Shown: positions 46,061 through 59,269, counted from the first letter of the stretch. The stretch is DNA of 64,000 nt from Heterodera schachtii (GCA_023374025.1 SIJG01000005.1:316680-380679); one strand, 5' to 3'. Program-made: numbers and translations. Notes: a model not told the origin generated them from the letters alone.

Positions 46061-46795
46061 GTTACAACCCTTCTCCCACCCGATCAAATTGAGTGATCAG
46101 AAAATGCGAATATGCCTCTGATCGCTTCTGATCATATTTAATATTCCTCTCTTGTGGTATTTGCTCTAACAAAAGTGTTTTTATTCATTAATGCCGTTAA
46201 TTCTTAATTTTGTAGTCCAAGTAACAAAATGCCATCAGCTTTATCATTAATTAACACACTCAAATTCAAACAGTCAATAAATTTTTATTAAATTAGACTT
46301 TCGATGGCATTTTAATATAACAATGAAAATTTATTATCATTTTTTTTATTAAAGCATTTTTTGCCAAAATTCCCAATTTATTCAAATTTTAAAATTTTTG
46401 ATAGGGCCTTTCATTGTGTGAAGCTTTTTCATTTCTGTCCATTTATTCTGTAGCTTTTCTCATATATATTGTATTCTGCTTTCAAATATTTTCATGATGC
46501 TTTTTGTCATTTTGTTCTCCCCATTATCCGTGTGCCTTCGACCATTTCCATTTTCTATTTTCCATAAAGCTTTCAAATCCAATAAATATGCCATCGGTTT
46601 GGCGCTTTAATGCTTCCATTATGCTTTATCCTTTCAGGCGGGATCAATGACCAATCCGCTTTAAAACTTCCAAAATTTGGAATTAACTAACAATGGGGTC
46701 AACGGCAAAAGGCATTTTCAATGAACCAGCATATTCTACAATAGTTTAATTGACTTCAAAATAAAAAATATAATGAAAAATTAATTCCCATAAAA

Positions 46796-49700
46796 ATGGC
46801 AAAATTCGCCCAAATTCTGAAACAAATATTGCTTATTGGCTATTTGACTGGTGTTAGAAGCTTGGAGGCAATTCCTCAATTGGTAGGCCACAGAAAATTA
46901 CACTCACAAAATGTTGGGAGAGGGGGGGGGGGGACTGAAAATTAAAGTTGAATTATGAAAAATTCATTCCAATAATTTCAGCGCGGCATGGAAGAGTTTT
47001 TGACACTTTTTACTTTATGCCGCCCACCCCCCGAAAAACCAAAGGGGGGAAAATATTTTCAAAAACTTTAGTCCATAATAGGTTTTGAGGTCGTTGATTA
47101 AGATTCTGATATTTAATTCCGAATGCTTTTCCCAATTTGAAAAAAAACAACCAAAATTCACATAAATTTTAGTTTTTCACTTTTTTCGAGTTTTGGTTAG
47201 GGATTTGTCAAAATTAGTATCAGCTTTATGATTAGCGCCCCCCCCCCGAAAACCCCTATAAATTTTTTTTTTCGTGGGGTCTAAAGTAAAAGCATCGTGG
47301 GGTTTAAAATTAAAATGTGCCGAATTTTTTAAAAATAAAATATTAATTCTTACTTTTTAAAATATGTTTTCAATTTTTACTTTGCATTTTTTGAAAGGAA
47401 TGTTTGGAGAATGCAATTCGTCTCCATTTTGTGCCCGAAATGGGCCCAAATGTGCCACCGTTTGGTGGCCACGTGTACCTGAAGGGCTTTTTCTTCACTG
47501 ACCACTGCCATTTGGACTACACAAAGCAACCCATTGATCAGCCCTTCTATTTTCACATTCCGTTTCGAAGCGATTGCCAGGCAAGCGTGCCACAAATAAC
47601 TGTCGAAAATTATATTTATATCGTAGGAAAATTTAAATGTACCGTAATTTTGACAAAATTGTGCCAAGAAAAACTCATTTTTAGTCTATTGCCCGAGAAA
47701 ATAAAAAAAGGTCGTTTCTTTGATTTTCTTTTAGTTTTTTGAATTAGAAATATTTCTTTCTTATTTAATGCTTCTCAAACTGCGAATTTGGTGCCAAAAT
47801 TTTCCAGTTTTCCGGCAAATTTAAACTTTTAAAAAATTATGCGGCCAGTTTTTTTAATGTCATATCACATTTATTATTCCTTTTATAAATTTTTAATAAT
47901 CATTAGAACTTTTTTTATCCAATTTTCGTTCTAACACAATTTGACCAAATCAGCAGACCGATATGACGTCAAACGGATCGAAGTGAACTGAATTTTAGGT
48001 GAAAAGAGAGCGGTCCATCGAGGGGGAAAACGGCAGAAATGTGAGCGGACTCAGCTACAGTACCATTGTGATTGTCCAGGTAATTAATTAACTAGTGATT
48101 AACTTATTGTTTTCATTTGAATCAATTAAGCACCACCGCTTGTTTGTGACCAACCGGGACAAGGCGTACGCGGTCAACTGTTTTTACCATGAAGCAAAAG
48201 GACTGTTTGAACGCAAGCTGGAAGTTGGGTGAGTAAAAGTTGGCAAAACACACTGATCGGAGTGACGAGAATTGGGGAACAGTGTTCCATGTCGGGAACA
48301 GGGTCGGAACAGTGTACACCATTACGTCTCCAGACGATTCACTTTTTTTTGAGTATTTTTGCCATTAATTTTTTACATTAACCAAAATTTTAAATTTTAA
48401 TGGTAATAGTATGCCAAGCTCTTTTGAAAGTACTAAAATGTTTACTTTAGTTGTGAATGAAAAAAGTTTTGTTGTCAAAAAATTGCCAGGCGATTTTTTG
48501 GCCGGCGATGTTTTGTCGGGCTCCGGGCCGGGGAACCATTGAATTTGAAATCCAAAATTGGATTGTTTTTTGAAGGGATTTGTCGTTATTTGACGTGAAC
48601 GGCACCAAAGAAGCGCCGTTATGCACTTATGAGGTGCTCAAAGATGGCGAACCCATTCGGTATGCAAATGTTGGCGATGTGTTGGTCCATCGTTGGAGTT
48701 GTGACACGGGTGAGGGAGCGGGCGGGACTTAAAATGGCCAAAACCAAAATAACAATTAAAAGCCATTGACTCAATTAGTGCTGCAATTTAGAGATGATAA
48801 AAAGCCATATTAGAGTAGTTGTCCTTTGCTTTTAAACAAAGATTTCAGCGACAAAAAGGCGAAAATACGCCAAAATAAAAAAAAATAAAACGATTTTTTA
48901 TATTTTAAATAATCGCATTAATATTGATCGATTGGTTTTTGAAAATTAATTAATTAGTTTTTAGTGGAGCTTGGAATGCTGGTCCATTCGTGCATTATCC
49001 GTGACGGACTTGGCCACAGTTTTTCCCTGTTGGACCAACGCGGGTGGGTAAAAATTATAAGGGAAGGTTCTTCGATTTTAAAAAATGCAAATTAATATGT
49101 TAATTTAAAGAAAATTAAAATAACTTTTAAAATTTTATAGCTCTCTTTATTAAAAATAGTTCGAATTTATTTTCCAATTTTTTGGTCCTGCACAGATGTG
49201 TCACCGATTCATCATTGTTGGCCCCACTGACTTACACCAGCCAACTGAATTCCTCCTCTACACCAATAAAGTAAAAACACTTAAAAAAAACATTAATTAT
49301 CAATTAATTAGTTAATTGTTTTTTATTGCATTTTTGTAGCACCTTTAAATATGCCGACCAAATGATTGTCTATTTTGCGTGCCAAATTACACTGTGCGAC
49401 AAGCGTGAGAATGGGTGTGAGGGGATCACCGTTCGTAAAAAGCATTTAAATGATTAATATTTTTAAAAAATATATATAAGCATTCATTAGTTCAGTTGGT
49501 GCTAGGTCATTTCTTAAAAACCGCCACTATGGGCGTTTATTAAATCCGCCAAGGGGTAGGAAAATAAAAAATGGCATACATATAAATTCATAACTTGGCT
49601 TAAATTCAATCAAATTAATAATTCTTTTCTTGGTATCATTCAATTGCTCTAGGTGTTCTTTGTCAGAATATTAATTAGTTTTTAATAAAATTTTCAAAAA

Positions 49701-51105
49701 GTTATGGCCAAAAAATTTTGACTCAAGTTTTTTGAAATTTGTGACCATAACTCTGTGAAAATTTTATTAAAAAAATTTCTAAATTAATATTCTGATAGAG
49801 AACATCTAGAGCTATTGAAAGATATCAAGAATTATTAATTTGATTGAATTTAAGCCAAGTTATGAATTTATATGTATGCCATTTTTTATTTTCCTACCCC
49901 TTGGCGGATTTAAGAAACGCCCATAGTTGCGGTTTTTAAGAAACGACCCAGCACGGGGTCAGTTTGTTAAAATTTAGTTAATTTTTAAAATAATAAGTCT
50001 AAATAAATCTTTTTACAGATTTTAAATTTAATATCGCTAAAAAAACAAATTAAAACATCATAGATTTAATGCCTAGATTGTAATTTTTGGCTTTATTACT
50101 TCTTTAATACTATTTTATTGCCTTTTCAATCACAGCCGCCCATTTGTGAATTGACTCCGCTCCCCTCGGAAGGCGGCCCAGCAATGCCGGTTGTTGAGGC
50201 TTCTCGTGACCATCCGCCAACAATGGCACGGGTCAGTGCTTTATTAAGGCTTATTTCAGTAAAAATAAAATGCTCTTATTTTAAATACCATTTTAATCGT
50301 TCTAAATCCGCTTCTGTTTCAGATTTAAAAATTAATTATTGTATTTACCCGCCACCTTTTGCCTCCAATAAATAAATTTAATTATTCTTCGTTTAGTCTC
50401 ATTACGTTTACGCAATCCGTCCCGAGGATTGGCTCCACCTTCTTGGCCATCATCTGTTGTTGCTACTGGTGCCAATGATCCACCAACAAGGGCACGAGGA
50501 CATTTACGAAATCGAGCCCAGCAATGGGCAGTGATCGGCGTCCACGGAAATGCGCAAATTACTCAACCGAATGGCAAATGGAAGCGAAGCACAAGCGATA
50601 AACGGGTGAGAAGCATCAATCATTTAAAAAGGATAAAATTAAATAAGGAAGTGGTTAAGACAATTTAATTAAGAGCCAATATTTAAGTTAAAAATCTAAT
50701 TGATGGTCTTTCTTTAATTATATATATATGTCCACGTCATTATTATCATTAAATTAGCATGCTCATCATTTTATCATTTCATTGTTTAATGTTTTATAAA
50801 TGTAAAAATAGATCAGCGGTCTTAACTATTAAAACCATTTCTTTTTGATTGTGCGCAAAAACCGATCGATGATGCACAGAATGGCACAGACGGAGCTGCA
50901 CATTGGCAATGGCACTGACGCCGTTGGGGAGGGACGGGGACGGCACAAAGACAGCAAACTGAAACAGTTGATCACGATGAACGTAGTGGCCGATCGGCTG
51001 ATAGTGTTCACCACCGATGAAGGGCCCACTGTGGCGGAGAAAAGCCGATTGGCAGCGGATGGGTCGCAAAAGGTTGGCACCAATTTGGAAAATTTAAGGA
51101 ATTGA
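46796..51105 (+). CDS. zona-pellucida-domain cuticlin-like protein
   Basis: Secreted or membrane-anchored extracellular-matrix protein; nematode ZP proteins build cuticle and apical matrices. A signal peptide (MAKFAQILKQILLIGYLTG) starts exon 46796-46882. ZP exons with agreeing phases: 47398-47580, 47999-48079, 48131-48228, 48576-48709, 48965-49043, 49196-49270, 49340-49430, 50136-50231. Marks: ECLENAIRLHF, FGGHVYLKGFFFTDHCHLDY, IPFRSDCQ, LSYSTIVIVQHHRLFVTNRD, AVNCFYHEA, GMLVHSCIIRDG, LLDQRGCVTDSSLL, FKYADQMIVYFACQITLCDK and GCEGITPPICE, giving the full set of conserved cysteines. The exon at 47580 joins through a GC donor (CAG/GCAAGC). The C-terminal exons (about 50400-51105) are uncertain: one frame gives a hydrophobic run (LLGHHLLLLLVPMI) and stops at about 50533, while another gives a basic stretch leading to KQLITMNVVADRLIVFTTDE, which fits the region after the ZP domain of cuticlins. 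Confidence 0.85.
49497..49953. repeat. foldback repeat in intron 8 of the ZP gene
   Basis: GTGCTAGGTCATTTCTTAAA at the left and its near-complement ending GACCCAGCAC at the right. The arms include CCGCCAAGGGGTAGGAAAAT and a core with TTGGTATCATTCAATTGCTC, inverted near 49800. Flanks TCAGTTG and TCAGTTTG suggest a target duplication of 7-8 bp, imperfect. Confidence 0.7.
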
Positions 51106-51359
51106 CCACCGAACTAAAATGAAAAGATAATAAGATAATAATAATTCGACAAAGAAGAAATAATTTATAAAATTACTGTAATTAATCAAAAAACACCTTA
51201 ATTCGTAATTATAAAAAAAGAAAATACATACCTAAAAAATCGAGTTTTGAATTTTGAATCAGCCATTCCCCGCCCTGAAGCAAGGGTCTGACCGCGCCTT
51301 GAATTCGAAAAAATAAAATTAAAATAAATTCACAAATATCGTTAACAAATAACAAAATT

Positions 51360-51535
51360 TTTTGAAATTTTGCAGACTGATAGAGAACACTTAGGGCTAT
51401 CAAATGATATCAAGCATTAAAAATTTGGTTGCTTTCGAGCAAAGTTATAAATAATTTTTCGGCAAAAATTTTCATAATGATGGTTTTTTAAGTAACGCCC
51501 ATTATGATGGTTTTTAAGTAACGACCCAGCACCAA
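51360..51535. repeat. partial copy of the 49.5-kb foldback family
   Basis: Carries TTTTTAAGTAACGACCCAGC at the right end and the inverted core (CAAATGATATCAAGCATTA). The left arm is absent. Confidence 0.55.
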
Positions 51536-52192
51536 TATGCCGATAGTACCCACCACCAATCAAAAAAAAATTTCAAATTTTTTTTTCTCAAAGTAGTCGT
51601 TTAGGGGTTTTAACGGTCGGAGAATCCGATTCCTGTATCCATTTCGACCCAATTCGAACATCGAACCCAAATTCGAACAAGAAGTCAAAACTTATAATTT
51701 TTCTAGTTTCGCATTTTTGGTTCAAAACTGGCTTAAATTTAAGGAAACAAACTAAAAGCAACCAATAATGAGATTTATCAAACATTGTTTTCTTTATGCC
51801 AACTACAATTTTAAATGTTTGTTTTCAAATTTAGAACTTTTTCACGAAAATTTCATGTAACTCATGTAAAACACGTTGTAGCTAAAATAAATGTCAGATG
51901 ATCAGCATCAAAAAAAGCCTAGAAAAAATTTTAGAAAAAAATTTGAAGTACCCAACTTGCAATGTACATATTTGCGATTTTCTTAAAAATGCGTATCAAT
52001 TCATAAAAAATGTAACTGTTTTTCGTATACACGCTAATAGTCATATATGCATATTTATTTAAAAAACGAAATATTCTCTACCTTTTCGAGATTTCTTTTT
52101 TTCTCAAGATATGTATATCCAATCTTCCTTGTGGTCGTCTTCATAATATTGTAGCCTTGTATTAGCTTTTAAAGTATTTGTTTACCACTGCA
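51536..52192. other. AT-rich intergenic stretch, nothing identified
   Basis: No splice-supported frame or inverted repeat was noticed. Confidence 0.4.
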
Positions 52193-52348
52193 ATGGGCGG
52201 CCAAATGCCGCTGTTTAACATCTTTGGAGGCGCGGGAGGGGCGGCTGGGAGAGTTGGGGGCGTTCAGCAGCCCCGCCGACGCCGCCAGCGCGCAGCGAAC
52301 GGTCCAACTTGTCACTCACTTTTTGTCAATGATTTTTTCTTCTTTTAG
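52193..52348 (+). CDS. possible small Gly/Arg-rich protein or first exon
   Basis: ATG opens MGGQMPLFNIFGGAGGAAGR followed by VGGVQQPRRRRQRAANG in a locally GC-rich patch. The frame stops at 52348 inside what looks like a polypyrimidine/acceptor (TTCTTTTAG). A following frame (TIYLSRGKQIEDRKPTVAGD) ends at 52439, so these may be two exons, but no donor gives the needed phase. The product is unidentified. Confidence 0.3.
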   Translation: MGGQMPLFNIFGGAGGAAGRVGGVQQPRRRRQRAANGPTCHSLFVNDFFFF

Positions 52349-52439
52349 GACAATTTATCTGAGTAGAGGCAAGCAAATCGAAGACCGAAAGCCAACAGTC
52401 GCCGGAGATGAAACTGAAGAAAAAGGAAACAAAATTTAA

Positions 52440-53540
52440 AATTGATTGAAAATTGGCATTTTAATTTTACATTGCTTTTGCCATCTTTCCCTCTCCTTCT
52501 TTTCGATTGTCTGATAAACCGACTTGAATGCACGAAATAGACAAATGGTCGTGGTCGGTTCACCGTGGCCAGTTCGCTGCGGACGGTAACGAAGAAACCA
52601 TTTAAAAATACGAACCCGTCCCGATTTACTTAATTTTGTCAATGTGTCATCGAATATCTTATATAGGGTGCACTTCATTTCCCCCTCCCCTCCCGTCGTT
52701 ATCCCGCCCGGGTCGTTTCCCCCCTTCCGAAAAAATTAAAAAAAAAATTTTCAAACCTTGAAATTTTTTCATAAAGAATTTTTAGGAAATTTATTACTAA
52801 GAAAATTTCAATAAAAAAATTTTTGAAAAAATTTCAGCGATTTTTTTAGAAGAAATGGGTGAAGAAATTCATTTCCCAAAAAATTTAAATAAATCTTCGT
52901 CAATTTCTGGTACAAAAGTGTGGCTGACATTCCCATCAGCTTCAAACTTAATCATTAGAGTGTAGAATACATGGAAATACATTTTTTTTTTCTGGACTGT
53001 AGAAGGCCTGAAAACCACGAAAAATATACTTTTAGTAGAGTTCTACATCCATATGTCCATCTTTGGTCATTTATGCCCAATTTCCATATTTGTACATATT
53101 TTGGCATCCTTATATTGGCATTTTACAAAAAAAAAAACTATTAGAACGGTCCCATTAGCTTAATTGGTTTTTTCCCATAAAGATCAAAAATTTTCCGAAA
53201 AAAATCATTTTTTAGATAAATTTTTCCGAGAATTTTGGTTAAATTTTAATCTTTCTTAAAAAGTGGTAAATTAAAAATAAGCAAAACGTGAAAATTTTGC
53301 TTTTCGGTCAGTTTTCAATAAAAATAAATTTTATTGTTTTTTTGTCTTTTTTCTTCGTCATAAAACTTTTTTGTATTACCATAGTCACCCATTTGAGAGG
53401 TATTTTATTAAATTTTATGAATTGAAAGGATTTTTGATAATTTATACATAATTCGGAAAAATATAAATATTTCGCGTTTTTGGTCCATATTTTATTGGCA
53501 TATTTTATCTCTTTGTACATTGCTTATTATATCTAAACAT
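52440..53540. other. AT-rich stretch, no secure feature
   Basis: A - strand frame (52678-52436, MKCTLYKIFDDTLTKLSKSG) is open but has no splice or family support. The remainder is AT-rich. Confidence 0.35.
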
Positions 53541-54206
53541 TAGGGCTATAAATTATATGCTTTTGCATATTTTTTCTGCGCATATGCTATAAAGAAAAGG
53601 GCTCAAAAATAGAATTTCTACGTTAAAATTTTTTAATTTGCTGTTTTTAGTGCATATAAAAGCATATTTTGGGGGTTTTCGAGAATAAATGCATATTTTG
53701 CCATTTTTGCGTTTTTAGAGCATTTTTTGGTCATTTTTGTCAAATTTTCATAAGAAAAATGCGAAAAATACACCCCTAAGGATCGACTTTTTGAGAATTT
53801 TTTAAAAAATACACCCTTAAAATCGATAAATTTTGAACTTTTATAAGAACTTTTGAAAAAAAAAAATTTAGATGTAAAAGATATAAAAAGTGATTTTGTT
53901 TGAGCATAAAATAAAAATTCAAAAAATTCAAAATTGCATATATAAATTTTGAAATTCAATATTTTTTGCAATTGTCTAAAAAAATGTCTTAGTCATTGTT
54001 TTGAAGTTTTTAAAGTCAATTCAGAATTTTTACACAATTTTTGGCATTTTTTTTTGAGGGTTAAAAGCCATTTTTGGCAGTTTTTAAGGCATATTTTAGT
54101 GCATATTTGGGCATTTTTTCGTGTTTTAGGGCATATTTAAGGGATTTTTAGTGCATATTTTATGCGCATATTTGGCATTTTTTAGTGCATATAATTTATA
54201 GCCCTA
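53541..54206. mobile_element. hAT-like MITE (666 bp) with TAGGGCTATAAATTATATGC ends
   Basis: TAGGGCTATAAATTATATGC and its complement bound the element. The flanks CTAAACAT (53533-53540) and CTAATCAT (54207-54214) match at 7 of 8 positions. GCATATTT words are arrayed in both orientations. A relative lies truncated at 22510-23260. Confidence 0.82.
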
Positions 54207-54214
54207 CTAATCAT

Positions 54215-56734
54215 GAATTATTAAAAACCGTAATGTGATGTTTATTGACGCAATTTAATCAAAAATTATATTCAAACTTTCAAAAATTTTCTGCACTGTG
54301 AAAAATTATTATTCTTTTCGACTTAAAAATATTTTACCAAAATTTATCATCACGGGAGGATTAACATTTTTTAATATTTTCTTATCAATCTTTCATTCAA
54401 AATCCAATTTTTTCCGTCGTCACCTTTTGACATCGCATCGCCGGGTCCGAAATTTCGTTAAAGTTTCTTTAAATTCAGAGCAATATACAAAAAAACTTCT
54501 TTTGTCTGTTAAAATCTCTACAACTCATTTGTACTATCTGGTGTGCCTCAATAAAATGTGGACTAAAACAAAATGCGTGAAGAAAACGGTGCTGAGAAAT
54601 TAGTCAAAAAAATATCAAATCAGACACTTTTTTTCTCTCATGTCTTTTCCGATTATTTTTAATAAAATTAATTAAAAAATAAATAATTTTAGTAAAAAAA
54701 AACATTGCATAATAATAATATTTATTAATGATGAGAAGCTTCATTTTATTAATGTAAAAATAATTTAATTTGTAATGCTGGTTAGTCCTTAAGCAAGACA
54801 TTGACAAAAGTAATTACTAATTAGTAAATATTTTTAGGGCAATTTTCTTTAATACTTAGCATTTTAAAACACAAAAATTAGTAAAGTATCTATTTGATGG
54901 CTTTTTGACTAACGTCATAGCACTAAGAAAACAACTTTAATGGTGTATTTTTTGATTTTATTGCATATATATGCATTTATATATGCATTAAAAATATGCA
55001 AAATATATCATACTCCTACATTTTATTAAAATTAAGCTCAAAATTGCAAAATATCGTAGTTATGCAAAAAAACTAGCACCAAAGATTTGAAAAATGAACA
55101 AAATATAAAATAGTTTAAAAAGACGAAAAAAAAGCATTTTAGCCGATTCAATAACAATTTTAAATTCATTTCTCAATGTTTAATTTTTTATTTTTCATAA
55201 ATTGCATTACCATTAATAATTAAGGAAATATTTTTAAATCACTAATATTAATAATTAGTAATTGAATTAAAAAGAATACGATGCATTTTGGGCCAATAAT
55301 TTTGGTTGCATTCTGAAAAATTTTGAATTTTCTATGGTAAGTAATTTTATCTTAGTTTTAAAAATTCTTCCCTGGCGGCAGGGCACCACCAGATTGCAAA
55401 ATTTTGACTAAATTACCCTCAAAAAATTTTTATTTTTTCAAAACTGTTAACAAACCCTTTAAAATTTTCATAATTTTTCTGGCAATGCTTGTCGCCACCG
55501 CCGGACAATTTGCAAAAATACACCTAAAAACTAAAAATATAAAAGATTAAATAATGATTTTTTATGCGGAAATAGTAATGATTGAAAATTTGAAATAATA
55601 TCGAACCGAATAAAAATTTATTTGTCCCATTAAACTGCCATTTTCCGGCTTCTCCAGTACTCTTCGCCACTTTTCTGTCCCCGCGGGGATGAATCAGCCA
55701 ACTTAAATCTCTCTCCTCCGCTCCATTGGAAATGCTTTTTCATTCAAAAAACATTTCTTCTATTGATTTGATTCATTTCATAGTCAATTATAAAATAGGA
55801 AAAACCTTTTAACTTCGTAATTTGAAGTTTTTCAGAAAATCTTAACATTAAAGAAAAAGCACACCACCCCTACCCCTACAAAGCGACTTAATTTCACCTT
55901 ACTTTCTAAATTCTCTCCTCAAATTATTTTTCTTGACCAAACTTTAATTTTATCAAAATATTATTTTATTATTTTACTTTTTTCCTATTTCATCCCAAAT
56001 TTCATTCCAAAAGGTAAAAGCAGGCGAAGGGTGGGCGGCCGTGCGTTATCGCAGCGGCCGCGCCGGCGGCGTGGCACAAATGCCGACGACGACTGTTGGT
56101 CCCATGGTCCACTGATTTGTTGCACCCTGTTGATGACTGCAGCAGAACCAAAATGCCAAAGTTTGTAGCCGCATTTGTAAATTTTTTAGGTTTTGTCTAA
56201 CTTTTGCAATAAAATTTTTTTTAACAAAGAAAATGAACTTTCGTGAGGCGACTGAGTTTGCTTAAAGTGATGAGAAAAGTACGAAAACCCCTCCTTATTT
56301 ATGAGTATATAAGGAAAACAAATATTAAAGAAATAATTTTTAGACTGACCGGAAGAAATTGCTAATTTTTTGAAAAAGTTTGCGAATTTTTCCCGCTTAA
56401 TTTATGAGTTTATGATAGGTATATTATGAATTTTATAATGCCTATTTTTGCCTTAGAAAATTTTACCAGAAATTAATCTGTTAAATTGATTTATTTTTTC
56501 TTGATAAAATTTTTGATTTAAACTTAATTTAAATATTTAAATTAATATTAAATTTTTATCAATTTTTTCATTTGTTTTTCTATCTGAAAAGTGTTTATAA
56601 AAATTTTATTTGCATATTTTGTGTATATTATGCTTTTTTGCGATTTTTTGTGCCTAAAATGGAAACACTATTAATAGGATTCGTTTTATTAGGCACAAAA
56701 ACCATAAAATAGCATCTAAAAACAGAAAAAATCA
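54215..56734. other. AT-rich stretch with a GC island at 56016-56150
   Basis: Mostly A/T. A degenerate form of the hairpin module appears near 55370-55510. The GC island could be an exon (one frame reads ADDDCWSHGPLICCTLLM, partly hydrophobic) and lies upstream of the guanylyl cyclase relic, but it cannot be joined to it with confidence. Confidence 0.4.
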
Positions 56735-56855
56735 AGGGTCGGTGGGTATCGGACGGGATTTTCAAAAATCGGGTCCGGGTCTCGAAAAAGCCGGGTATCC
56801 GAGTTGGACCCGGTTTGGTATGTGGACCCGTGTAACCTAATAGTTAAACTTAGGC
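56735..56855. mobile_element. decayed fragment of the GACCCGTGTAACC MITE family
   Basis: CGGGTCCGGGTCTCG-like words and a right end TGGACCCGTGTAACCTA resemble the complete element at 61352-62301. The left end is degenerate. Confidence 0.5.
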
Positions 56856-56944
56856 GATTTTCTATACTTAAAAACCAAAAGATAAATTTGTTAATTTTTA
56901 GTCAGAATGTGGACAATGAGTAGCTCGTTGCTGTGGTTCCTCAG

Positions 56945-59269
56945 GCGGTGCCCACGTGCAGCTTCGATGGCAACGGGTGTACAGTATCCGTGTTCGATCT
57001 GTACAAAGTGCGTACTGTAGCAACAAAAAAAAACAAATGCGTGTGTTCATTTGTTAATCAGCTGGTAAAATATGGTCGCAAAATTAATTATAACTTCATA
57101 AATTTGAGGCAATGACTCATACCCCTGCTGGGCGATGCGGTTTTGAAACCGAGCCAAAAGAGCCAAAAACTGGGAAAAATTGCATCAATTTTGACATGGA
57201 CCGGTTTGTATTCAGCGGTTACCTAACCAAAACAACCGAAGTCCGACAGAAAAACATGAAAAAAATTCCTTGGCCTTATACCGAAGCCAGTGAGAAGTGA
57301 ACCTTTAAAAGCCTTAATACGACCCGAACTAAATTTACTTGGATTAACCATTACATTACGTCTTTAGGATGATTTTTTTTTCAAAATTCGGGCTAATCAA
57401 TAATGGGGTTGCCGAAAACCCTTATTTTGTTTTAATTAAGTAAGGCAATTAGAAATAACAAATAATATGTAAACTAATTTTCAACACAACGAAAGGTCAA
57501 TTATTAAATTTTGCAACGATACGGTAGGACAATTAACAATATGTAATTGTCTTTATTGTTTTGATTTTCAAACTGAGACCACAGCCTTAAAAACAAATCA
57601 AATCAATCTTGACCGATATGTTTCAGACATATTTCGAATTAAAACACACACATCCCTTAATGATGCACCAAAATTGGCTATAACTTTCAGCTGCGACAGT
57701 ATGACCATGTGAATTTAAATCGCTTTTTGGGACTGAGTTTGGACGGGCCCAATTTGCTGGCGGTGGGTCGCTCAAAGATGTGATAATGTCCGGTAATGTG
57801 ATGGTCAGAGATGTCGTGTTCATGCATTCGGCCATCAAAAAAACTTTATGAGGTGAAAACTCAAATTTGAATTTTTGAAAAATTTCAATCACAATGCCTC
57901 GGTCAAATTGCCTTATTTTTGGATAAAATTTAACTTTTGCAGGGGTTGCACTTTCTGCTTAATTTGCCTCTCCAATTCCACGGCCGACTGAAATCGTCCG
58001 CCTTTCTGATCAATGACCGGTGGCAAGTGAAAATCTCATACTTTGGACTTTGTTGGCAGAAAAATACTCAAAAAAATTCAAACCAAATGTGAAGGATGAG
58101 TGGGAAGGGATTCGGACCCTAACAAATAAGCAGAAAAAATTTCTAAGAGCGAATGCGAAGTCCTTCTTGACTCCAAATGCATTTTCCGCTTCATTTTCCA
58201 TGCCACCATCATGATAAAGGGACGTTGTCGATCAGAATAACCCCATCCAACCATCAAAATTCATTCCAATCTAAAAAATCAGCACACTTGGGAAAACTGA
58301 TCAAAATGGCTTAATAATAAATTAATTATCACCTTTTATATTATTTCCAGCAGATTAAGTTTAATAAAAAATGCTTTCAGACTTTTTGTGGTTGGCCTCC
58401 GAGCAATAACGGAAAATGGGAGAGAACAAAGATTTAATTGACGGAACTAAACAATCGGACATTTATTCATTGGCATTAGTTTTCACTGAAGTGAGACATT
58501 AACTTTAATAATTATTTAAAGAATTATTAATATTCTTTTTTCGCTCTATTTTTTTAACAAAATTTGAAAAAGAAAAAATCAAAAAGTGCGACCAATTATT
58601 CACACTCGCCGGGGGGGGGGGAGGGGATTTGGTCTGTTCCATTGCAACTGACACTAATTTGTAACCGATCAATGCTAAACATTTGTTGAGCTCCTTTTTA
58701 TTATTTTAGGTGGTGAATATGGAATGGCACCGTGTTGGGAGACAAATAATTGAGATGATAAAGCTGACAGTGACGAAAGTGCAGCAAGCAGATCACCAAG
58801 CAGTGCCACAAGGGAATGCCATGTCGCGAAGACGAACAACGACAACGGCACAACAGCGGGGGGGGGGGGGGGGGGGCACGACGCCCCCGGAGGCACAACA
58901 CCGGTGGACAGGGCAGAGGCGACAAATACGCAAGAAATTGTCTACCTGGATTTGCGAGGCGGACAGATCCGTTGAGGCTGACGATAGGCTACTCATTAGA
59001 CAATTTGAACCCGGAATTGGTATAGGAATGATGGGAAAATGGGATGGCAAACGATACGAATGTGATACATTAAGGTCCTTAGACCGTAGTGGATTTGTCC
59101 GTGGAACAGCCAACTATTGAGAAAGTGCGGCAAAAGATGAGGCAAATGAATGCCGGACAAAACATCAATTTAATGGATCACGTGTTCGGCATATTAGAGC
59201 AGTATGCCAACAAGTTGTAGGTGGAGAAGCGCACGTTTAACACACTTCTCTACCGGATGAAGTGCCGCG
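56945..59269 (+). pseudogene. decayed receptor-type guanylyl cyclase (kinase-homology domain and linker)
   Basis: Pieces in the order expected of a GCY receptor. 56945-57007: SFDGNGCTVSVFDLYK, ending at a GT donor. From 57691: LRQYDHVNLNRFLGLSLDGP, then a one-base shift into GGGSLKDVIMSGNVMVRDVV. From 57943: GLHFLLNLPLQFHGRLKSSA and INDRWQVKISYFGL (compare HGRLKSSNCLVNDRWQVKIS.FGL in family members). About 58900-59030: TQEIVYLDLRGGQI then, in another frame, DPLRLTIGYSLDNLNPEL. About 59091-59269: TIEKVRQKMRQMNAGQNINL, MDHVFGILEQYANKL, a TAG at 59218-59220, then VEKRTFNTLLYRMK. At least two frameshifts and one stop are present, and a MITE lies just downstream at 59316. No cyclase catalytic domain was found after the linker. 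Intact members are sensory-neuron receptors making cGMP. Confidence 0.75.

Noticed and set aside
52436..52678. 80-codon - strand frame beginning MKCTLYKIFDDTLTKL
   Set aside because: Looks moderately protein-like, but there is no recognisable family, and two neighbouring frames are equally open.
58010..58214. Overlapping frames at 58.0-58.2 kb as a separate gene
   Set aside because: More likely decayed sequence following the kinase-homology exon of the guanylyl cyclase relic.
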